DNA of 64,000 nt from assembly GCA_037833965.1 (NCBI GenBank), contig AP031352.1:23664501-23728500 (forward strand), read 5' to 3'. Of this stretch, positions 34,438 to 46,496 are shown in pieces (position 1 is the stretch's first letter; the number at the start of each line of letters is the position of its first letter). Source of the DNA: Marchantia polymorpha subsp. ruderalis. Lineage: Eukaryota > Streptophyta > Marchantiopsida > Marchantiales > Marchantiaceae. The position numbers were made by a program, and so were the translations under genes. The notes beneath the pieces are model-generated. The model was not told where the DNA came from. It was given only the letters and a program-made list of their open reading frames with translations, and did no database searches.

Positions 34438-35468
34438 AATTGTGGAATGACGTTGACTGGAAGGTAGTGACGAAATGACAAACTCGTGTTTGTCATCTTC
34501 AGAGGAACAGGAAGTTGTGGGGATCGTACAAAAGGCAACTCGTCGCGTGCCGGGAGACACCGGTTTACGTCGGTTCCCGGGAAGAGTGAAGAAGTTGGGC
34601 TCGGTGTGCACAGTGAGTGTCTCTTGCGTGCGGAGAATCAGTAACCGGAAGGCTCAGCGAAATGCGACGGACAAGCCAAGCAGGTAGGAAAGGTCGCAAA
34701 GGTCGCAATGTACGCGGGGCCTGCGAACGCATTCAATTGCCATGAAGGCAGTGCGAGGGCCTGACCTGTGCTCGCAAGCTGGCTGGCTACGAAGCCGAGG
34801 GTCGATTGGAGCAATGCGGGCCTTGATAAGTCCATAGTTCCCCACACTCTGCTCCAGGACCCGCCATTCTCCGGACTCGGGTTCCAATTCGGCCTCGCCG
34901 CGCTGCTCTGCTTTGACTCGATCCGTTCATGCTCGAGGTCTGATCAGTGTCCACGACATTACGTGATTTTCCTTCTCTCTTTGTCGCCCTCTGTCGCTCT
35001 GCGGGTTTTTCCCGCCCGGCCCTGCCCTGCCCTCGGTCTTGATGTGAAATTAGAAGCGGATATGATCGAAACTTCCTGCTACTCTCGAGACTCTGCCGTT
35101 GCGTGCTCTGTTTTGCTGCAATTATTGTACGCGACGGCTGGAAGCAGACTGAGGATTTTGTAGCTGTAGCTGTCAGAGTCGGAGACTGAGGGTCTGCGAC
35201 TGCTGGGAATCGTAAAGCTCCCTGTCATTACGTTTGCTGGCTCCAGTGGTCGTGGCCATTGGAGAAATGGTGTGTTCAACAGGGCTGTGTCGGACTACAG
35301 ATTAATGCGAAGCGAGGGAGCGGAGGTGGTCGGGCTTGCCGATGTGTGATTGAGCAGAGGATTTAGTGGGGATGGCCGCAGGTCGCATTATTTGCATACT
35401 GATCCAGACTTGTTAGCCATCCGCCGTGACGTTCAGCATTTGGTGGATATCCGAGTTCGAGTGGAGCC

Positions 35469-37813
35469 ATGGAGGCCGAGGGAAATGGAATTCTTATGGA
35501 AAAAGGGCCTGGGGCGCCAGTGTTTCCCTCGGATGCCGGCACGAAGGACCGGCGCGTTACCTCAGTGGAATTGCAGGGGAATGGCGTGTCCTCAAGGATT
35601 GGCACTGATCTTCGCCGAAGCCAGGTCGGGAGAACGATCTCTGCTAGGCCCTCACGAGATGGAACGGGCTGGATGTTTTTGGCGCTGCTGGTCATATGGA
35701 CGCTCGCATTGGGATGGAAAATTTGGGAGGGGAAAGCTAATCTGTGGCCCGTGATCTATGGCTGGGCGTTTTTTGAGACCTTCAATAAGGTTCTGTCGTT
35801 TGTCGTGGCCATGGATCCAAAGTTTTTATCCAACCTGCAGCCAAGACATGTCGACAGCTTTTTGAACACGGCAGTTTCACTGTTGCACTCGACAGCAATT
35901 TCCATCGCAGGTAGCATTTCTTCTTCCATGTTTGCCGTTTTACGGCGGCAATGTTTTAATAAAAATGTCCTGCCTTTCTGAAGTTTTAAAGAATTTCTGG
36001 TCATCATGTAACCACAGCTACCATAGTAATAGAAGTAGTAGTTTGACAACCTACAATATCATGCTACCCAATCTTGCTGTGGCAATGTGTGATAATTGCT
36101 TGATGTGACCAATTTGTTCTTGACATGATCTGCTGGTGTGTTAGTGTCGTCCCAGCCAAATTCGTGTTTAAGCGTATTCCGTCATCTTTTTCATGAATTT
36201 TGATTTGATTCGATTTTGATTTCCGCCATCTTTGCTCGATTTGTGAGGTACTTTGGCTTCTTCACACGACCAAGGTCTGTGTATCTCAAAAAGCTTTTGA
36301 CACAACGGCAGCAGAGACCTTCTGCACTTCCTACATCATAGTTAGAACGCATCATTAAACTTTTCATGTTACTAAATCTGTTTCTAGAGGAGATCTCGAC
36401 TAGGTTTATATTGTCAATAGTTCAAATCCTTTTGTGGAAACAGTGAACGGTCGTGTCTTCTTCGATTTGGCGTAGACTGGTTGAACTGAGGATGACCAAA
36501 AACTTGTGCGAGAAAATTTCAGGGATAAAACCGAACAGTCTTCAGTGAGGGGCATCGTGAATAAGAACCCAACATTCTGTGACACTCGCACGAATGAAAT
36601 TGCCTTGAGGAAACCTTTGTTTCCAACTTCTACCATACGACAAACTTACTTCAAGTGGAATCCGAACTTTTTTATGATCACAGTTCCTGTCATCATGACA
36701 CTGTAGAGGTCCTCTTTTCTTGATCGAATGCTTTTTCTGCCGAAAATTCTCAATCGTGTTCTGAACTCCAGTAGTTGGTCTAATCTCTCTTTGTCCACGG
36801 GATTCGGAGGCTAAGCACTACGTTCATGCTTTATGACTCAGCGCTTTTAAAGTCAAGACTTAGTCTACAGAAGTTCAGTTTTTGTTCTGTTGTTGGCATG
36901 AATTATCCAAAAGCTGATGCGTGCAGTCGTCATCTGGTGCAGTTGTAAGCTTGCTGATAGATGAACACAGGGAGCAAGGGATAGCCCGAATGTGGAGACA
37001 CGAAGTATTAACACAGAAAGCATGGCCTGGAGCACACACGGTTCTGGGCTTTTCGTGTGGTTACTTTGCTTATGATCAGTGGGACATGCTTCGTCGACGA
37101 TTGTACAAGCCAAGGGCTCCTTCGGTCCTCACACATCATCTCGTTCTCCTGACGTGTTTTGTAGTTGCCCTGTTCAAGAACAGCTGCATCAATTACTTGA
37201 TTCTTACGCTGGTTTGCGAGGTATGACTGAACTTTTATCATGTTGGCATGGTTTTCTGTTGAAATATGCATGTGGTTGGAGTTACGTTTATACCCATCAC
37301 TGGAGTTTTCATCCTTATTGAAGTCGTGCGACAATCCTATGGGCGAACATTTGGCGGTTTAGCACCGCGTACCGCCGTCAGCTTAGATTCTAAAGTGCGT
37401 TCTTATTGACATGTTGAACGATAGAAGTGGAAACTGAGTTTGATGATCATGGTTGAAAATTTAATGCAATTTAATGTATTTTATCTTATCAGGTACATTC
37501 CGTTTTCCTACATCTACGCAAGGTGATATTATTGGCTGGAGTGAACAGAGCATGGGGCCATTTGCTGAGGATTGAGTGGCTTTTGAACTGGATTGCTTTT
37601 TTCACGGCAAGATGTGCCGTACACATAATGATCACAGCCAAACTAGTTCAAGATAGACTCAAGTTTGAAAGGGGCACGGTAGAGCTTCCTCTTGCCTCGT
37701 TGGGCATGCTAGGGTTGAACGTATTAAATTTTCTTCTCGGCCTAGGGCTTTGGAAGGCCTTTAAGAGAGAACGTTCTGGGAGACTAGACTCTACGAAGGT
37801 AGCAGAGGATTAG
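35469..37813 (+). CDS. TLC-domain multi-pass membrane protein (TMEM56/TLCD4-like), 3 exons
   Basis: Predicted 346 aa. Exons 35469-35910, 36943-37220 and 37493-37813, joined in frame (ATCGCAG|gtagca, ggtgcag|TTGTAA, TGCGAG|gtatga, ttatcag|GTACAT). After a hydrophilic N-terminal tail of about 65 residues come some seven hydrophobic segments, beginning WMFLALLVIWTLALGW. These are followed by hallmark TLC features LTHHLVLL, FKNSCINYLIL and VHSVFLHLRKV. TLC proteins (TRAM, LAG1, CLN8 family) sit in ER or other internal membranes and act in lipid synthesis, sensing or trafficking. Lack of the ceramide-synthase Lag1p motif puts this with the TMEM56/TLCD4 group, whose role in plants is poorly defined. 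The ATG at 35469 follows a GC-rich leader; the tail is longer than usual for the group, so a downstream start cannot be excluded. Confidence 0.85.
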
Positions 37814-38241
37814 GTCTACAATTTTTCCGCACATTGTCTTCAATTTATCCCCTCATATAACCGAAGTTTGCCACGATATCAATCACACATGGCAGCTCAC
37901 AAGAAATCCACCTGAATTCTGTCGCTTCAGTTGTTGGTGGCGTCGAGCTCTGTCCCAATAATTAGCAAATTTGGAATATGTGAATGACTTATGTATCCAT
38001 TCTCACTACTTCATTCGTAGGTCCAGGCACACGGTAAGTTTGAAACGTAGTCTACCTCATCCTTTGACTTTCAGCGTGCACTCCTCGTTTCATCATAGGG
38101 TATTCCGTGTAGAAGACGGGAAGAAACACAACATCTACTTGAACGAGATATACTACCACTTGTTATACAAATTTCATAAACCCGTCATCGGAGATTTAGG
38201 ATGACATTAAAATAAGATATCAAGTGTTAATATCGCATTAA

Positions 38242-38267
38242 GATATCAAGTAGATCTACTTGATATC
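38242..38267. repeat. Perfect 26-bp palindrome
   Basis: The arms GATATCAAGTAGA and TCTACTTGATATC are exactly complementary with no spacer. Pieces of the same sequence (GATATCAAGT, AGATCTACTTGA) recur within 250 bp on both sides, so it belongs to the local repeat family. Confidence 0.85.
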
Positions 38268-38292
38268 CTATTTCAATCCAAGATGTCATCGG

Positions 38293-38925
38293 ATGTTGAC
38301 AGTGGCAACAAACTCTTCAGGTGTTGGTGTTTATGGTGGCAACGAGCTCTTCAGGTGCACTGACATATCTATTCCCTTTGAAGCGATCTTAATGCAAGAT
38401 GTCGTTCACGTAGATCTACTTGAAATCCTATTTCAATGCAAGATGTCATTGGATGTTGATGGTAGCAACGAACTCTTCAGGTGCGCTGACATATCGATTC
38501 CCTCTGGAGCGATCCTAATGCAATATGTCGTCGGGAAGAAACATGCAAAATTCTGCTTCTTACTATCTAAACGTTTACTTGAACGAGATATACTACCACT
38601 CTTAAGACAAATTTCAGTAACCCGTCACTGGAGATGTAGGATGACATCTTGCATTGAGAAATCAAGTACATTAGCATCAGTTAGGATCGTTGCAAAGTTC
38701 TGGTTCTTACTATCTCAGCATTTACTTGAACGAGATATACTACCACTCATAAGACAAATTTCAGTAACCCGTCACTGGACATTTAGAATGACATCTTGCA
38801 TTGAGAAATCAAGTACATTAGGATCTGTTAGGATCGCCGCAAAGGGTATCGATATGTTAGTGGACCTCAAGAGTTCGTTGCTACTATCACATACACAATT
38901 CCACTTAATAACTGAAGGTTCTTAA
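38293..38925 (+). repeat. In-frame tandem repeats inside a 210-codon ORF
   Basis: Two repeat families follow one another. The first, with NELFRC-DISIP, recurs with a 126-bp period (about 38343 and 38469). The second, with LLERDILPL-RQISVTRHW, has two full 147-bp units at 38545-38691 and 38692-38838, plus a diverged copy near 38137. Both periods are multiples of three, so an open frame from the ATG at 38293 survives to a stop at 38923-38925. No family is recognised and no signal or membrane segment is visible. It could be a repeat-borne chance ORF or a fast-evolving repetitive protein. Confidence 0.6.
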
Positions 38926-38929
38926 AAGG

Positions 38930-40040
38930 CATAACTTTAAACAAGAGCAACACACCATAATGAACTCCAGGAGGTCTACATGAAGCTCACTTAATTGGAC
39001 GGTTGGGCAGTTTCTCCGATGATAAATGACTAACGTTTAGATGGAGACCAGTTCCGACCAAAAACACTCATAATATTTCAGGACAACTGAAGTGGACATG
39101 TCACAATTTTTCTAACAATTCGACCCCTATCATACTTGCTAACGCAACAGTTGAGACCGCATCCCGCATTGCTTCTCACCCTGGAAGACTATCTTAATTT
39201 GTATTCACGCAGTTGTCTATTCGTCTTAGACTTACAGAAATTTTCAAATCAACTCCGTAAAAACTGACAATTGTGACAATACTCTACTCTGCAAACCCTG
39301 TGCAAAACAGCTCTACCACCAATACAAAACTATTATAAAAGTAGCAAGGATCGTTTAGTCCTCCTTGCAAGGGTTCGATACCCACTTTTGTGTATTTGTT
39401 GACTGGTGGATAAAATGATGTGAAAACATTGCAGTGATGTGACATCGCAAGCAGAACGGCTTACAGACATCTACCATCAGATGCCCGACATCGGAACATG
39501 TAGGCTGCTAGAAGTATCAGAGAATTAAACTGAATTAGGATATGAATATAGTACAATACAGCGAAAGTCGCCAAAGATGCGGAGCCAAAACTGGATTTCC
39601 TGTGAAGTGCACTATCGACAGGGACTTACAACCTATTTGCTCCAGATGAGGCGATGACCAAATGTGAAATCTCCGTGATCAGAGCAACAGAAAGATTCAG
39701 CTTCGCTTGCATCCGATTCTCAGAAGGTCGTTGGATCAGTGTTAAGCTCGGTGGCCCTACGAAACCTCGTCCCAACCTGTAGTCACTCTTATGCTAGGAA
39801 GTAGCAGTACAGTATGCGTGTCACTTCCAGACTCTCAGACCTAACACTCGAAGCATACAAAACCTCGTCACAAGGAGTATATGTCCAGTCGGGTGCTGAT
39901 CGATCTTCTCTCTAGAAGCAAGAGGTTGGATTTGTTAAAATAAGAATCAATTCCCGTCCGGCGCAACGTCACATCTTGCCTCCTCTATTCTCGTTTCGTT
40001 TGTGCTTTAAATATACAAAGAGGACGCAAGGTGCTCATCT
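38930..40040. other. Intergenic, no gene seen
   Basis: No ORF of note. A short stretch at 39345-39395 contains GGTTCGATACC, which resembles the internal B box of a tRNA. A tRNA fold with acceptor stem could not be drawn. Confidence 0.4.
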
Positions 40041-40045
40041 GCAAC

Positions 40046-40444
40046 TCATAAACTAGCTGCTTCCAGCTGCAAAGGGACAGTGTCCGACAAATCTTCCCGT
40101 TTCTTCGAGCTGCCTCCAAGTTTCACCCTGTTCCATAACTTCCGCTTCACTTTCTTTTCGAGCAGTGACAGAGTCATCTGAGAATCTTGACGACGGTCTA
40201 CAATGCAACCCTGAGGAACCTTACTGTCCGAGCACCATAAATTCATCCTAAGCCCAAAAACCCTCACTTGGAAGAAATTGTTCCATTTCCCAGGAGAAGA
40301 CATCCTGCTTCGGGAGCTTTCGCTATCTGCAAATTGTTCGTCCGAACTCGAAAAGCGGAGAGCGGACAAGCCCCCCCGACTACCAACTCGAAGCTTCCGT
40401 CGCCTCCAAGATCGATGAAAAAGGTCACTCAACAGAGTCCTCAT
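40046..40444 (-). CDS. Hypothetical basic protein, 132 aa
   Basis: ATG-led open frame on minus. The product is Arg/Lys/Ser-rich at the N-terminus (LFHRSWRRRKLRVGSRGG) and ends with LLEKKVKRKLWNRVKLGG, then SKKREDLSD. No signal peptide, membrane segment or known domain was recognised. It lies at the edge of the GC-rich zone, where long open frames arise by chance, so it may be spurious. Codon content looks more coding-like than the antisense ORFs further right, but no promoter element was found. Confidence 0.3.
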   Translation of the reverse strand: MRTLLSDLFHRSWRRRKLRVGSRGGLSALRFSSSDEQFADSESSRSRMSSPGKWNNFFQVRVFGLRMNLWCSDSKVPQGCIVDRRQDSQMTLSLLEKKVKRKLWNRVKLGGSSKKREDLSDTVPLQLEAASL

Positions 40445-42456
40445 TCAAACAGCGGCACCTTCCGTCATCTGCGCCTTATCGTCGCCTGAGCTGGTCCGGT
40501 CTCGCCTATCCCAAGGACTCAGCAGGAGCAGGCTCAGAAGGTGGACTGATCGCTAGCTACAGCAGTCCGCACTGATCCGAACCTGACAGGCCTTTTCTTT
40601 CGATCTCGGCCTTCGACTCGGGACTGCAAGATGTCAGAAATGAAAAGTCCGTGCAGTAGTTTCCTCACCCGCGCTCTCGCAGCGTCCGCCAAAATGCACT
40701 GAACTCCCTCAAATCGGCCCTGCGCAATTCACACTGAGGAGCCTAAATCGATCGAGCACGCGAATGCGCCACACGAGTTGGGGTGGACATCTGGACCTGG
40801 GCCTCGGCACCGCGTGCGTGGTCCGGGGAAGTGGGTAGAGAGCACGAGTACAATCGCAAAAGAACAGCGAGGGCGCGCGCGTCGAGAAAGCGGAGGAGAA
40901 GCGAGTGAGAATCGCAGAAGCAGACACAATGCGCAAGAGGTCGGGACTCGGAAGACGCACCGCACTGACGCAGGCAGCAGCGCCGAGACAGACGAAAGCT
41001 CGAAACGTGTTGTCGCCAGATCACGAAAGATCCTCCACTCGACTCCAGACTCTGCACTCTACGCTACGCCGCAGCCCTCGAGGCTCCACTGTTCGTTCGG
41101 TGATGGGCGCGCTGCATGGACGCTGGCCGATCCATCCATGCACCCGGCGAAAACCAGACTTCTCTATATATCCGCCCGATATTTCACATTTCCGAGCACG
41201 GGGACCCGACCCGACTATTTGGCACGCTGAAACGGCGACTATCCAGACCACCCCTGGCACTGCCGCGACTCTGTTAACGTCCCGATCACGAAAGCGTACG
41301 ATACGACGAGAGTCGTTCCGCCGTTGCTGTGTTCGTATTCTCATTCGATCCTCTTCCGTAACTGCTGTCCGAAAGATTCCTCCGTTGTGGCCGGCTTCTC
41401 GAGCGACGACGCGGCAGACCGTGAGTTTCTCGGCACGCGAGGGACTGGAGGATTTCATTTTTCGTCGTCTCCGGTCACGCGGGTGTTCACATGACTTCTG
41501 GCGTCTCCTTCCTCAGTGAGGAAGCGCGGTGTCTTCGTTGCTCGATGTCGCTTCTGTCCACCCTCCACCGGGAGTCCCCGCGACGAACGGGCTGTCGACG
41601 GTGGACTGAATGCGGAAACCCGAGAAGAACATGCTGTCAGCCGTAACGATATTTTTTCAGAACAGTCTATTCGGTCGAAGACGGAGCGAGGAATGCACGT
41701 AGAGCATTCGGCAGGCTCCATGGACTCGACCGAGTACGGTTGCTGCTTCGGTTCCCCGGTTTGGGTCCCAAGACGAGGAGGCGACGGCGAAGGCGGGGTT
41801 GCGGATGGTGCCACTGCTCCGGCCTTCGGCGAGGGACTCCTTGTCAGGAAACAGTGCAGACTGTAGTGTAGGGCCCTCCGAGGGACGGTGCCGAGTCGCA
41901 CCTCGCAACGGGAGAGGCCAGTCGCCAGAGCGGGTCGGGCAGGGCAGACGGGCAGGGCAGATGGGCTGCCTGCAGCTCTTGGGGAATTGCGGCTGTGACT
42001 AGGTGGGGCCCCACTGGCGCCGCAGCCTGAAGATGCTGCCTCCAGGTGGACTGCACCAATAGGTCGCCGAAAGGCGAAGGGGCCCACGTAGTGCGAAGTG
42101 CCGCCAGAGTGGACCCGACCCTCTAGATTCGATCGGTCCAGATTTGAACTTTGAACAGCACGGCTCCGGATGGCGATACCGTCCCTGCAGCAGCGCCAGA
42201 GACGCTGGCTGGCCGCCGGCTCCGGGCGTTCGGAAGGTGGATTTGTGGAACGGAGCGTGTGCTCTGTCTTCTGAGGGCCGGGCGGGAGGGCACTCGCAAG
42301 GGCGCACTCCGGAGCAGAGCTCTCCTTTATGAACATACATACATACGAGTACATGCGTAGCAGCTCGAGGGCTTCGATGACGTGAGTCGGAGAGGGAGAG
42401 ATAGTGGGAGTTGGAGCGCCGGACAAGATTTGGCGGTTGTGGAAGAAGTCGAGGCG
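40445..42456. other. GC-rich leader/promoter zone of the methyltransferase-like gene
   Basis: About 2 kb, markedly richer in GC and CpG than its surroundings. Long overlapping ORFs occur on both strands, including one of 343 codons on minus (41455-42486). They look like composition artefacts: low-complexity Ser/Pro/Arg content and no family. A CTCTATATATCC element at 41163-41172 may be a TATA box for plus-strand transcription. If so, the 5' leader of the gene starting at 42457 would be over 1.2 kb or spliced, which long bryophyte leaders allow. Confidence 0.45.
41165..41171 (+). promoter_or_regulatory. Candidate TATA element in GC-rich zone
   Basis: TATATAT inside otherwise GC-rich DNA, about 1.3 kb upstream of the ATG at 42457. 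No other TATA-like sequence was noticed closer to that start. Inference only. Confidence 0.25.
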
Positions 42457-45454
42457 ATGGACTGGCCGCAGCTGCCGTCGTTTCACGAGATTGTGAAGCG
42501 GTTCTCACTATTCTCCACGTCTTTATCTTGCAATCCGGAGGTAACTTCATGTTTCTGCGATGAGCATTTTGTGTCATCCGTTGCCTGCCGTCCCTCGCAA
42601 TTTCGACAGCTGAACTCCCTTGGTGTACATTTTGACCGGCGGACTGACCATCGAAGCATACGAAGAATCAAATGACCAGTCGGAGATTACGGTTACAGGA
42701 ATCAACGGGTGGAGCCTGGCGAAAAGTGACTGTTGCGAATGAAATTTCAATTTCCAGTTTTTTTGGTCGGTGAATTTTTGTACCTGGACCGGTCCAAATT
42801 GTCCGGACTCTGTACTTTCCGGTTTGTTATGCTGGAGAAAGATGGCGGAGTATGTAATGGAAAAGGCGCGAATTGTGAAAAGTAAGGGATATAATATAGG
42901 GGAAAGCTCACCATCTATTTTTATCCTCCTGACCTTGGTGCTCAGGTCGGTTCTGGAGGATCTCTGGATTGTAGGTGTCAAGGCTGCATGGAGTGGCATG
43001 CATTTGTGGAGGGCAATTCTCCCTTGAGCAAGGAGGTTCAATACGAAGTCTTCACAAAAGAGCACGTGCAAGGATTGGCAAATTACTTGCTGTGAGCCCT
43101 TAGACCTGCCTCGAGTGAGATATCGTTTCGCGGCCTACCCGAAGAGAATAATACTGCTGTAGCTCCTGCAAGCTGATCTAAATTTATTCATCTTATCATT
43201 TTTTTCAGTGATGGTCGAGATTATATATTCTCCGCTGCCCAAGTTGCCTTGTTCTTATTCTCTTGTCCCCATAAAATCATTCCCGCTCACTATGCAGTTG
43301 CAATGTTGTCTTATGTCACGACAAGATGTGTGGATCTGACTCCTCAAAGCTTCTTGAATTCTCGTGAGGATGAATGTAGGTTGCAAGCTGCGGAATATAA
43401 TGTTTTAGTTCTGGAAGTACTTGAGGTTGGTGCCGTCTTTCTGTGTTAACTGAGTTGGGTCTGAAGCTTGTGAAGATTCGATCGAAAGACCGTAAAAGAC
43501 TATTTAAACGAGTGAATACAAAGAATAGCAAATCAATCAATGTACAGCTAGAGATAGAACTTCCACATTATATACAGACTGAGTAGACGTGCGAAGACGA
43601 GTTAAAAAGGTTTCGTACCTCGTGCTTGATAAGCTTTGCTTGCTCACTGAAACTTGTTCTGTGGTATTATGCACACCGTCTTCCCAGGTTGGTGCTGGCA
43701 GTGGGCGATTGAGCCTTCACCTCAATCGATATCTAGATCAACTTTCTCTCAGCTCGAAGGTTTCTTTTTCTGACCCCTTCGCCATTGTAGGTAATGAATA
43801 GCTAGCATTATGCCATATTTAAGCATCTTCCAGCAGACTTTTGATCGATAGGTGTTTCATTACCAGGATTGTGTTGTACACGTGACAGCATCAGATAGTG
43901 GCGAAAGGGGTCTAAATGGTCCTAATGTGAACCTTGAAGATGCGCTCGTATCGGTCACAGAGCGGAGTCCTCATATTGTTCTGGTTTCTTGGATGGTAAG
44001 GGTTTTCATTTCTCCGTCTGTTCATTTCTTTCATATGTCTATCAGTTTGCCAGTGTATTTCACAATTCACAACGAACACATTCCTCCTTACATCCTCGTA
44101 TATATCAACATCCTTTAGTATCAGTGGTACATTTTGCAGTATATATTGAACTGTAAATTAAATTAGATCCCTGTATGAGTTCTCACAGGTTCGGGAGTTA
44201 AAAGAACCAAGACTTTTTCAATTCTGGGTAACTAGCGAAACGCTTATAGCTTTTTCGGAGCCTACTCTTTTCTCCAAAAAGCGTTCTGTTGAGAATTGCA
44301 CACCCAACGACGCATTCGTTAATGATCGAGCCCCTGTACATCTGGACAAAAAAACATAGCAGTTTTACAAAGTTATACATTAACTTTAGAACATTGACTT
44401 CTGGATAAGGTTAGCGCTTTTCTCTAAGGCACGAGAAAATGGGCGAGGGTGGGTGAGTGTATGACTCTTGCTCTAGGTTACTTCTGAACGGGGCTGTGTT
44501 CCAATATCCCCCATCCCACCCAGGTTCTTATAGTTCTGCTCCTTTAGTAACGCTCTGTGGTTTTGACAAACACATGTTTTCCCTACTGGATAGACTCATG
44601 GAGATGCCCGAGTGGATCAAAGGCTTTTTGTTTCTCATTTTAGTCCGTCAGAACTGGGTATCCTGTGTGTACTTTACAGGTTTAGGAAGTCTCTGGCGTC
44701 TAACCTGGCATGATATTCGTGGATTTAGCCCATGGGTGTAGATTGGACGGCTCACATGCGTGCAACGCCATCTGTTCTGGAGTACATTCTGATCGGAGAA
44801 ATGGCAAGTTCGAAGTCTCCCCGATGGTTGAATGCGACTGTCACTATGTAGTTTATGCTTTGTGGGTTTTGTGATCATATGCTTTGAAAATTTTATGTAG
44901 CTAGGTTATACACGCTCTTGTAAGTGGGTGCACTGGATTCGATATTGAATCCGCGGCTGAACATCTTTGAATCAATTCCGGAAGCAGTTAAGTGGATCTA
45001 TGCACTGAAAGGACATGGTTCGTTTTTGCAGGATGATGGAATTTGTGGAGACCCTTGGTTGACATGGGGATATAGACCGCCTGGAGACATCAGCAGCAGT
45101 GACAGCAGTCTGGAACCTGGTAGTCCTGGAACTAGTGATCTAGAGTTCAGGAGTAAAGAGCACCCATCAACGTGCTCTAATTATGGACCTGGAATAGCAA
45201 CCGTCGTAGTTGAAAGTGAAATCACGTCTGTTGAAATAGAGGGCAGTAAATTACATACGAGATCAGAATGTCCTTTGGACACAAAACACGAGGAAATTCC
45301 ATTACAGGCACGAAGACCATTTGAAATGGACGGCTGGGTAAGAGTTGAGCTCAAGGACCTTTGTGAGCTTCAAATTTGTCGTACGGATGAAAGATGGTCT
45401 ACCATTAGGCACTCCCACACAGTATCTTTTAGACGATCGTATGAGTGTACGTGA
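42457..45454 (+). CDS. SAM-dependent methyltransferase-like protein, 7 exons
   Basis: Predicted about 390 aa. Exons by splice sites: 42457-42540, 42946-43091, 43209-43425, 43688-43786, 43867-43995, 44729-44803 and 45032-45454, all joining in frame. The joined reading begins MDWPQLPSFHEIVKRF. It contains YEVFTKEHVQGLANYLLDGR, and LEVLEVGAGSGRLSLHL, a clear class I methyltransferase motif I (ExGxGxG). Later come VHVTASDSGERGL, HIVLVSWM, PSVLEYILIGE, DDGICGDPWLTWGY and finally IRHSHTVSFRR. The fold is Rossmann-type SAM binding; the target is unknown. Intron 6 starts with GC (ATG|gcaagt), a known minor donor class. The last 70 bp contain a strong donor-like GTATGAGT at 45438, so further exons are possible. 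A C-terminal insert (about 45080-45290) is hydrophilic and Ser/Glu-rich. Confidence 0.75.
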
Positions 45455-45459
45455 AACAC

Positions 45460-46490
45460 TTCGTTCTTCATGAGACTCAAGCATTCCTAGCTCCATTGCG
45501 AATAAGCCCACGCAACATATGGGATCCCTACACGACGAAAACGTTTATACATCGTACCAATTGGGGAAGAATGGCCTGGCTGGTTGATTGCAGGTAATCG
45601 ACCCACGTATATGCGTTTCAGAAAGGACAGAAAATTTGGACTTTGTAGTCATAACTTCATTTGCTTCTTCCTCATGACCAATTGAAGTGCTTTGTAATGA
45701 ATTTCTGCGGTGAAGGGAACCGAGTACAGTAACTAATCTTGTTGGTGTTGGTGGGCTGGATGTTCAAGAGTAGATCAAGCTCATGTGCGACGGCAAATCA
45801 CCACTCCGCGCTTCTGACCAAATACTTCACTCCTTCACAAATGATTGGGAAGCGGACAAAGGTCCGTCACAGCTTGCGGACTAGCTGCTTTCTCCAACAC
45901 ATGTACAGATACATACCTTATAGACAAATCTAATCGGATAGGAGGAGAATAAAGGCACGTGTGTATTAAGTATGGGCAGGCGAAGCGGAGGATCTAAAAG
46001 CGTTGTATTAGTGGATAGTCTAAACAGCAGTTGATGCAGGCAGTCGACCTCCTGAAAGTACTTTGCTATCGATGTACTAGTCCGACTCTCGTTCCAGTTT
46101 CAGAATGGGCGGGGTCACTCCCTATGTCTTCAACTTTTCGTTCTCGATGAAATTTTGAAATAGTAGAAAATTACTGGTCGTTAAGACCAGTTCTACCGTG
46201 TCTATCTTTGTTATTAAGACGTGGTTCGGAAGTCCAAAAGCTCACACTTTTCGATGTCTGAGTTAATTGCAGGCTGTGTCTGTACTTACATCTCATGAAG
46301 AGGGATCACTATTGACGAAGTGCAGACTTTGGATTGTAAGGCATGTATTGATTTACACACATTGGAGTCCTTCGGTGGCTGAATATGTAGCAAATTCAAC
46401 TCGGTCGACTGTGACGAGCAACCCACCACGAGGACCGATTCCACAATGCAAAGAGAAGAATGGACATGCCCATGTACGTGAAGAATGGGT
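45460..46490. other. Intergenic between convergent genes
   Basis: No clear gene. It may hold the 3' UTR, or further exons, of the methyltransferase-like gene (plus) and the 3' UTR of the F-box gene (minus). A frame at 46267-46512 is open but unrecognised. Confidence 0.4.
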
Positions 46491-46496
46491 TAAGCT

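Noticed and set aside
39345..39395. tRNA gene suggested by GGTTCGATACC
   Set aside because: Only a B-box-like sequence is present; no acceptor stem, anticodon arm or A box could be placed.
41455..42486. 343-codon ORF on minus as a gene
   Set aside because: It lies entirely in GC-rich DNA where stops are rare, is Ser/Pro/Arg-rich with no domain, and overlaps the start of the methyltransferase-like gene.
44924..45031. Open frame upstream of exon 7 as extra coding sequence
   Set aside because: It is open but has no matching acceptor, and GTTTTTGCAG just before 45032 is a good splice acceptor that gives a continuous protein.
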